18,636 nt of DNA from an uncultured Mycoplasmatota bacterium (GTDB lineage Bacteria; Bacillota_I; Bacilli_A; RF39; UBA660), in contig URLV01000025.1 in assembly GCA_900548725.1 (NCBI GenBank), positions 1-18,636 on the forward strand. Reading direction: 5' to 3'. Under the pieces are notes generated by a model. That model saw nothing but the letters and a program-made list of their open reading frames with translations, did not search any database and was not told the DNA's origin. Both the position numbers and the translations under genes were made by a program. Shown in pieces: positions 14,086 through 18,636 of this stretch. The first letter of the stretch is position 1; the number at the start of each line of letters is the position of its first letter.

Positions 14086-14940
14086 ATGAAAAAAAATAAT
14101 GCTAAAAAAAATGATAGAAGTAATTTATTTGTTTTAATAACAATGCTACTTGTAGTAATTTTTTTGCTTTTTATTCCTTCTATTTATAACTTTGTTGAAA
14201 AATCAAAATTGCCTAAAGTGGAAAGCAATAAAGATTCTCAAAAAGATGAAAATAAGGAAGTAGAAGAAGAAGTATTAGAATCGATACATTATCCTATAAT
14301 GAGAACTGATATTTATAGTACTAATACATATTACAGTCTTGATAAATTTAAAATAAGTGATATGTCTAATAATGATATTTTAGTTAATGCATTCTTAGAT
14401 ATTTATGAAGGCAATATGACACCTTACTCTGGATATTCAAAATGTTCTACTAATTCAAAACAATTTAATAAAGATTATTTAACTCTTAGAATAAAAAATA
14501 TTCTAGGTAAAAATGTTAAATATAATTTAGAAAATTTTAATGTACCAGTTGGAATGGAAACAAATTATGTTGGAGAATGGAGATATGACTCTAATAATTC
14601 CATATTTATATATAATGGATTATGTAGTTCTAATACAAAAATAATTAGATATTATGATATAAAGCAATTTATAAAAGCCAGCTATCTTGATGATGATATT
14701 GTAGTATATTATTATGTTGGCTTTGCTAAGGTAGATGGTAATAACTATATACTATATAGTGATAGTAGTCTTAAAAATGAGATATCAAGTGGTAATATAA
14801 ACGATATAAAAGAACTAGATTCTATATTTGAAAAAATAAATAATAAAAGCAAAAAAATATATAAATTTACTTTTAAAAATAATTTGTGTAGTTATGATGA
14901 ATATTGCTTATATGAAGGTGAATGGACAAATGAACTATAA
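14086..14940 (+). CDS. Uncharacterised membrane-anchored protein
   Basis: I do not recognise this family. The 284-residue protein has a very basic N-terminus (MKKNNAKKNDR), one membrane helix (about 13-33), a charged low-complexity linker (about 40-64, with runs of Lys and Glu) and then a soluble region, probably outside the cell. Four cysteines could form two disulphides: two in the middle (SKCST and LCSSN) and two near the end (NNLCSYDEYC). Tyr and Asn are abundant. It lies 13 nt after yqeH and overlaps the next small gene by 11 nt, so it belongs to the yqeG-yqeH operon. A role in the envelope is a guess from topology. Confidence 0.7.
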   Translation: MKKNNAKKNDRSNLFVLITMLLVVIFLLFIPSIYNFVEKSKLPKVESNKDSQKDENKEVEEEVLESIHYPIMRTDIYSTNTYYSLDKFKISDMSNNDILVNAFLDIYEGNMTPYSGYSKCSTNSKQFNKDYLTLRIKNILGKNVKYNLENFNVPVGMETNYVGEWRYDSNNSIFIYNGLCSSNTKIIRYYDIKQFIKASYLDDDIVVYYYVGFAKVDGNNYILYSDSSLKNEISSGNINDIKELDSIFEKINNKSKKIYKFTFKNNLCSYDEYCLYEGEWTNEL

Positions 14941-15217
14941 TACAGATGGATTTAATGAGAGATCTATTTACATACATAACTCTTTAGATAGAAATAAACC
15001 TCATTCTAATTTTGATAATTCTTTTGCGCAAATGAGAGCTTTAGAACACAAAAATGACGTTACAACTGCAAACAGTGATAAGTCATTTAACTATATAGAA
15101 GCAATGGGAGAAAGAGAAAACTTTGTACTTAGAAATAATAATATGAGAAATTCATTATCAAAGCCTTCTGATAGTTCAATATCAAGAGCGCTTAATAGGA
15201 CTATGTTTAAAAATTAA
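14930..15217 (+). CDS. Small uncharacterised hydrophilic protein
   Basis: A 95-residue protein of unknown function, starting MNYNTDGFNERSIYIHN. The ATG at 14930 is chosen because GAAGGTGA (14914-14921) lies 8 nt upstream; an in-frame ATG at 14894 would add 12 residues but has no ribosome site and overlaps the upstream gene further. There is no membrane segment and no cysteine; Asn, Ser and Arg are frequent, suggesting a partly disordered, RNA- or protein-binding product. It is coupled to the upstream membrane protein by an 11-nt overlap and ends at a terminator, which argues that it is real. Confidence 0.65.
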   Translation: MNYNTDGFNERSIYIHNSLDRNKPHSNFDNSFAQMRALEHKNDVTTANSDKSFNYIEAMGERENFVLRNNNMRNSLSKPSDSSISRALNRTMFKN

Positions 15218-15239
15218 GAGTTCAAAAGACTCTTTTTTT
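15216..15239 (+). terminator. Rho-independent terminator of the yqeG-yqeH operon
   Basis: AAGAGT (15216-15221) pairs with ACTCTT (15229-15234) over a 7-nt loop, with a T tract to 15239. It starts within the stop codon of the small gene. A TATAAT at 15242-15247 just after it could serve murF, but no good -35 box is present. Confidence 0.7.
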
Positions 15240-15262
15240 CATATAATTAAATAGGTGATAAT

Positions 15263-16546
15263 GTGACTTTATATGACTTATTTGATATTTTAAATTTACC
15301 TTGCCCAAATAGAAATAAAAAAATAAATAAAATAGAATTTGATTCTAGAAATATTCAAAAAAATGATATATTTATAGCAATTAAAGGTAATAATTATGAT
15401 GGAAATGATTTCATAGTTGAAGCTATAAAAAAAGGAGCTATTTATTGTATTACTGATAAGGATATCAATAATAAAAAATGTATTAAAGTTTTAGATATAA
15501 AAAAGCTTATATTTGATTTAACTAATTATATAAGGTGTAAATATAATATTCCATTAATAGCTATAACGGGTTCTAATGGTAAAACAACAACTAAAGAATT
15601 AATATATCAAATACTAAAAAGTAAATATAATATACTTAAAAGTGAAGGAAATAACAATAATATTTATGGTGTTTCTAAAACATTATTTAATTTAGATGGA
15701 AAATATGACTTAATATTATTAGAGTTAGGATCTAATCACAGTGGTGAGATTAGTTATTTATCTAAAATGTGCAATCCAACTTATTCTATTATTACAAATA
15801 TAGGTACATCACATATAGGTAACTTTAAAAGTAGAAAGAATATATTTAAAGAAAAGATTAGTATATTAGATGGAATGAAAGAAAAAAATTTAATAGTAAA
15901 TGGTGATGATAAATATTTAAAAAAATTAAATTATTATAAATGTGGTATAAATTATGGAAACAATTTAGTTGCTTATAATATAAGAAGTGATTATAATAAG
16001 TTAAACTTTAATATACATATAGATTCAGAGCATGAAATAGAATTTAACTATCCAATAATGCATTTTATAAATGATATTTTGTTAGCTATAAAAACTGCTT
16101 TAGATTTTAATATAGATATGAAAGACATAGTTGAAGGTATAAAAAATTTTAATAATATAGATATGAGAATGAATATAATTAAAACAAGTAAATATGTGAT
16201 TATAAATGACTGCTATAATTCAAGTTTTGAATCCTTAAAAGGTGGAATAAATTATTTAAAAACTCTAAGCGGAAATAAGATTATTATATTAGGCGATATA
16301 TTAGAGCTTGGTTCATATTCTAAAAAAATACATAAAAAAGTTAATAGATATTTGAAAACTGTTAAAGATAGTCTAGTTTTAACTAAAGGAGAATATACAA
16401 AATATATAAATGGGATGCATTTTAAAAATAATGCCGATATTATAGAATATTTAAAGGGAATGGATTTGAAGGGAAAATACATATATGTTAAGGGTTCTAG
16501 AAAAATGAAATTAGAAGAAATAGTAAAGTATTTATTGATAGAATAG
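15263..16546 (+). CDS. murF: UDP-N-acetylmuramoyl-tripeptide--D-alanyl-D-alanine ligase
   Basis: A 427-residue Mur ligase that adds D-Ala-D-Ala to the UDP-MurNAc-tripeptide in the cytoplasm. Domain 1 (about 1-90) has the MurE/F-type FDSRNIQKNDIFIAIKG substrate-binding block. The ATP-binding loop is ITGSNGKTTT (101-110), followed by EGNNNNIYGVSKT, LELGSNHSGEI, TNIGTSHIGNF and FKEK with the likely carbamylated lysine. The C-terminal domain has NDCYNSSFES, ILGDILELG and VKGSRKMKLEE, the MurF pattern. The start is GTG at 15263, since AGGTGATA lies 2-9 nt upstream and the overlapping ATG is closed by a stop. It is slightly shorter than most MurF proteins (about 450). Confidence 0.93.
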   Translation: MTLYDLFDILNLPCPNRNKKINKIEFDSRNIQKNDIFIAIKGNNYDGNDFIVEAIKKGAIYCITDKDINNKKCIKVLDIKKLIFDLTNYIRCKYNIPLIAITGSNGKTTTKELIYQILKSKYNILKSEGNNNNIYGVSKTLFNLDGKYDLILLELGSNHSGEISYLSKMCNPTYSIITNIGTSHIGNFKSRKNIFKEKISILDGMKEKNLIVNGDDKYLKKLNYYKCGINYGNNLVAYNIRSDYNKLNFNIHIDSEHEIEFNYPIMHFINDILLAIKTALDFNIDMKDIVEGIKNFNNIDMRMNIIKTSKYVIINDCYNSSFESLKGGINYLKTLSGNKIIILGDILELGSYSKKIHKKVNRYLKTVKDSLVLTKGEYTKYINGMHFKNNADIIEYLKGMDLKGKYIYVKGSRKMKLEEIVKYLLIE

Positions 16547-16556
16547 GTTTAAAATA

Positions 16557-16595
16557 TATACTTATTTCATCTTGCATGATATAATGTATAAGTAT
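16557..16595 (+). promoter_or_regulatory. Extended -10 promoter of tgt, flanked by an inverted repeat
   Basis: TGATATAAT (16577-16585) is a perfect extended -10 box; the -35 at 17-bp spacing (TATACT, 16557-16562) is weak. ATACTTAT (16558-16565) and ATAAGTAT (16588-16595) form an 8-bp inverted repeat that brackets the -10 box. Transcription would start near 16592, too close to the ATG at 16612 for a leader riboswitch. Confidence 0.6.
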
Positions 16596-16611
16596 TTGAG
16601 GTGATTATATT

Positions 16612-17739
16612 ATGAAAATAAAATATGAATTATTAAGTAATGATACTAAGACTAAAGCTAGATATGGTCTTTTACATACAAATTATGGAACTTTTGAAAC
16701 TCCTATGTTTATGCCAGTAGGTACTCAAGCTACTGTTAAAACATTATCTCCAGAAGAATTAAAAGAAGTTAATAGTGGTGTTATACTATCCAATACATAT
16801 CATTTATGGTTAAGACCTGGTGAAGATATAGTAGCTAAAGCTGGAGGACTTCATAAATTTATGAATTATGATGGTCCAATATTAACAGATTGCGGTGGTT
16901 TTCAAGTATTTAGTCTAGTAAAAAACAAAAAGAAAGATATAACTGAAGAAGGAGTTAAATTTAAGAGTCATATTGATGGATCTAACTTGTTTTTAACACC
17001 TGAGATATCTATACAAGTACAAAATAAATTGGATAGTGATATAGCTATGTCATTTGATGAATGCATTCCATATCCAGCAAGTTATGAGTATGCAAAGCAA
17101 AGTATTGAGAGAACTTTAAGATGGGCAAAAAGAGGTAAAGCTGTTTTTAATAATGAAAGGCAATCACTTTTTGGAATAGTTCAAGGTGGAGAATATGAAG
17201 ATCTTAGAAAATATAGCGCTATAGAAACTGTTAAAATGGATTTTGATGGGTATAGCATAGGTGGCACTAGTGTTGGTGAAGATAAACCTACTATGTATAA
17301 AATGATTGATTATGCTATAGAATATTTGCCTAAAGATAAACCTCGCTATTTAATGGGAGTAGGAGATCCTTTAGATATAATAGAAGGAGTAATTAGAGGC
17401 GTTGATATGTTTGATTGTGTTTTACCGACTCGTATAGCACGTCACGGAAATGCTTTTACTTTAGATGGAAAAATAAATATTAAAAACTCTAAATATAAAG
17501 AAGATTTTACACCAGTAGAAGAAAATTGTGATTGTTATTGTTGCAAGCATTATACAAAAGCTTATATTAGACATTTAATAGTTGCTAATGAAACGTTTGG
17601 TCAAAGACTACTTTCTATACATAATATAAGATTCTTAATTAGACTAACAGAAAACTTAAGAGAAGCTATAAAAAAAGACACTTTATTAGAATATAAAGAG
17701 AAATTTATAAATAGGTATTGTAGAAAAAATGAAAATTAA
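16612..17739 (+). CDS. tgt: tRNA-guanine transglycosylase
   Basis: A 375-residue enzyme that swaps G34 of GUN-anticodon tRNAs for preQ1, on the way to queuosine. Motifs in order: LTDCGGFQVFSL (91-102; Asp93), SFDECIPYP (147-155), GIVQGG (188-193), GVGDP (249-253), FDCVLPTRIARHG (267-279; Asp268 as the nucleophile) and the zinc site CDCYCC (306-311) with the later RLLSIHN histidine (337). All key residues are kept and the length is normal. GAGGTGAT precedes the ATG. It overlaps the following phosphoesterase gene by 11 nt. No queA or preQ1 synthesis gene is in the window. Confidence 0.96.
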   Translation: MKIKYELLSNDTKTKARYGLLHTNYGTFETPMFMPVGTQATVKTLSPEELKEVNSGVILSNTYHLWLRPGEDIVAKAGGLHKFMNYDGPILTDCGGFQVFSLVKNKKKDITEEGVKFKSHIDGSNLFLTPEISIQVQNKLDSDIAMSFDECIPYPASYEYAKQSIERTLRWAKRGKAVFNNERQSLFGIVQGGEYEDLRKYSAIETVKMDFDGYSIGGTSVGEDKPTMYKMIDYAIEYLPKDKPRYLMGVGDPLDIIEGVIRGVDMFDCVLPTRIARHGNAFTLDGKINIKNSKYKEDFTPVEENCDCYCCKHYTKAYIRHLIVANETFGQRLLSIHNIRFLIRLTENLREAIKKDTLLEYKEKFINRYCRKNEN

Positions 17740-18553
17740 AAACACTAATTTTTCTATAAGCAGTAATATAGCTGATATTGATATTGTATTAATTTCTGAT
17801 TTGCACTATCATAGTAAAAATAATATAAAAGTTTTAAATAATGTTTTAGATCAAATAAAAAAAATATCTCCAGAATTTATATGCATTCCTGGAGACCTTA
17901 TAGATAAATCAGAAATTTTAGATGAAGATGAGTTAATATCTTGGCTAGTAAAGTTAGCTAATATTAGTAAAGTAATATTATCACTTGGAAATCACGAATT
18001 TTATATAAATAGATCAAAAGGCGAATTTGGGTTAAATAAAGAATTTTATAAAAAAATAAAAAATATAGATAATCTATATTTTTTAGATAATACTAGCGTC
18101 AAATTTAATAATATTAATTTTATTGGCCTTACTTTACCAATAGAACATTTCATAAAAGAATCTCATCAAGAATTTCCAATTAAAGAATATTCTAAATTTA
18201 TTAAATCAGACAAAGAGTGCTACAACATAGTTTTATGTCACTCTCCACTAAGCATTATTAATGTTGCTCATAAATTAAATGTTGATTTAATTTTATGTGG
18301 TCATACACATGGTGGTGTAGTACCATTTTTCTTGAGAAAAGTGTTTAGAGGTAGTGGATTTATTTCACCTAGTAAAACTCTTTTTCCTAAAAATTGCTAT
18401 GGACTTATAAAAAGAGGCAAAACAAATATTGTAATTACATCTGGTATAACAATATTATCAAATTTAAATAAGTTTAATAAATTTAACAGATTTTTCTCTT
18501 CAGAAATAGTAAATATAAAAATAAAAAAAGCTACTAAAATAGAGTGTAGCTAA
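17729..18553 (+). CDS. Calcineurin-like metallophosphoesterase (YkuE-like)
   Basis: A 274-residue binuclear metallophosphatase with every metal motif: ISDLHYH (22-28), PGDLID (54-59), LGNHEF (86-91), LCHSP and LCGHTHGG. The closest family by eye is YkuE / YaeI, membrane-associated phosphodiesterases acting on lipid or wall precursors; the true substrate is unknown. YkuE proteins often start with a membrane helix or Tat signal, which is absent here. The ATG at 17729 overlaps the end of tgt, so the two are co-translated. Confidence 0.88.
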   Translation: MKIKNTNFSISSNIADIDIVLISDLHYHSKNNIKVLNNVLDQIKKISPEFICIPGDLIDKSEILDEDELISWLVKLANISKVILSLGNHEFYINRSKGEFGLNKEFYKKIKNIDNLYFLDNTSVKFNNINFIGLTLPIEHFIKESHQEFPIKEYSKFIKSDKECYNIVLCHSPLSIINVAHKLNVDLILCGHTHGGVVPFFLRKVFRGSGFISPSKTLFPKNCYGLIKRGKTNIVITSGITILSNLNKFNKFNRFFSSEIVNIKIKKATKIECS

Positions 18554-18578
18554 AAAAATAGAATTTTCTATTTTTTTT
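18554..18578 (+). terminator. Terminator after the phosphoesterase gene
   Basis: AAAATAG (18555-18561) pairs with CTATTTT (18568-18574) around AATTTT, with T continuing to 18578. The flanking A and T runs make it a good bidirectional terminator. Confidence 0.7.
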
Positions 18579-18588
18579 ATGTGAATTA

Positions 18589-18636
18589 GTCAACAAAAAG
18601 TAGACACTAAAAAAGAATTTTTAGAACCCTAGTTCG
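18589..18636 (+). mobile_element. Probable start of an IS3-family element running off the window
   Basis: GTCAACAAAAAGTAGACAC (18589-18607) matches the terminal repeat of the IS3 remnant at 5771-5789 in 17 of 19 bases, in opposite orientation. It lies beyond a terminator, outside any gene, with only 47 more bases before the window ends. A complete or partial element probably continues outside; no coding part is visible here. Confidence 0.6.

Noticed and set aside
5771..18607. A single composite transposon bounded by the two matching inverted repeats
   Set aside because: The enclosed genes are ordinary housekeeping genes, and each repeat is better explained as the end of a separate IS copy.

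Overview
This window is a very AT-rich segment of a Gram-positive (Firmicutes/Bacilli-type) chromosome. Shine-Dalgarno sites are strong (GGAGG or GAGGTGAT). TGG encodes Trp and TGA is used as a stop (stop of the LiaF-like gene at 4658-4660), so the standard bacterial code applies and this is not a Mycoplasma. Wall-synthesis genes (murF, a PBP5-type carboxypeptidase, PAP2, VanZ-like) show a walled cell. The gene set and base composition fit an uncultured gut Bacilli lineage of the RF39/Erysipelotrichia type, but that placement is inference.

Layout. Positions 1-1556 hold the tail of an acyl-CoA synthetase-like gene, a VanZ-family membrane protein and a PAP2 phosphatase. Positions 1654-2772 hold a small phage-type lysis pair (holin plus M23/LysM endolysin) with a terminator on each side and no other phage genes. 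Positions 2811-3960 hold a retron: its own extended -10 promoter, a structured msr-msd RNA whose ends pair, and a reverse transcriptase with the retron-specific NAxxH and VTG motifs. Positions 3983-5439 hold a translationally coupled pair of envelope proteins (LiaF-like and DUF4097-like), with no terminator separating them from the reverse transcriptase. Positions 5440-5812 hold a terminator and a decayed IS3-family transposase whose tail doubles as a minus-strand terminator. Positions 5813-6887 (minus strand) hold yidD and a ZnuA/TroA-like lipoprotein that lacks the usual metal-binding histidines. From 6939 to the end are housekeeping genes on the plus strand: rnc, yebC, D,D-carboxypeptidase, CBS/DRTGG manganese pyrophosphatase, a type IV prepilin-like protein, yqeG-yqeH with two unknown genes, murF, tgt and a YkuE-like metallophosphoesterase. 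An IS-like inverted repeat at 18589, matching the end of the IS3 remnant, suggests that a second copy of the element begins at the window edge.

The most interesting part is the retron. Its msr contains an 8-nt string, TTAGCGAG, and an AAGGTCAA string that I recall from retron-Eco1 (Ec86), although the host is a distant Firmicute. No known retron effector is adjacent. The neighbours are a lysis cassette upstream and an envelope-stress-type membrane pair downstream; either could be an unrecognised partner or just a bystander. The RNA also has two mutually exclusive folds that place the msd boundaries differently.
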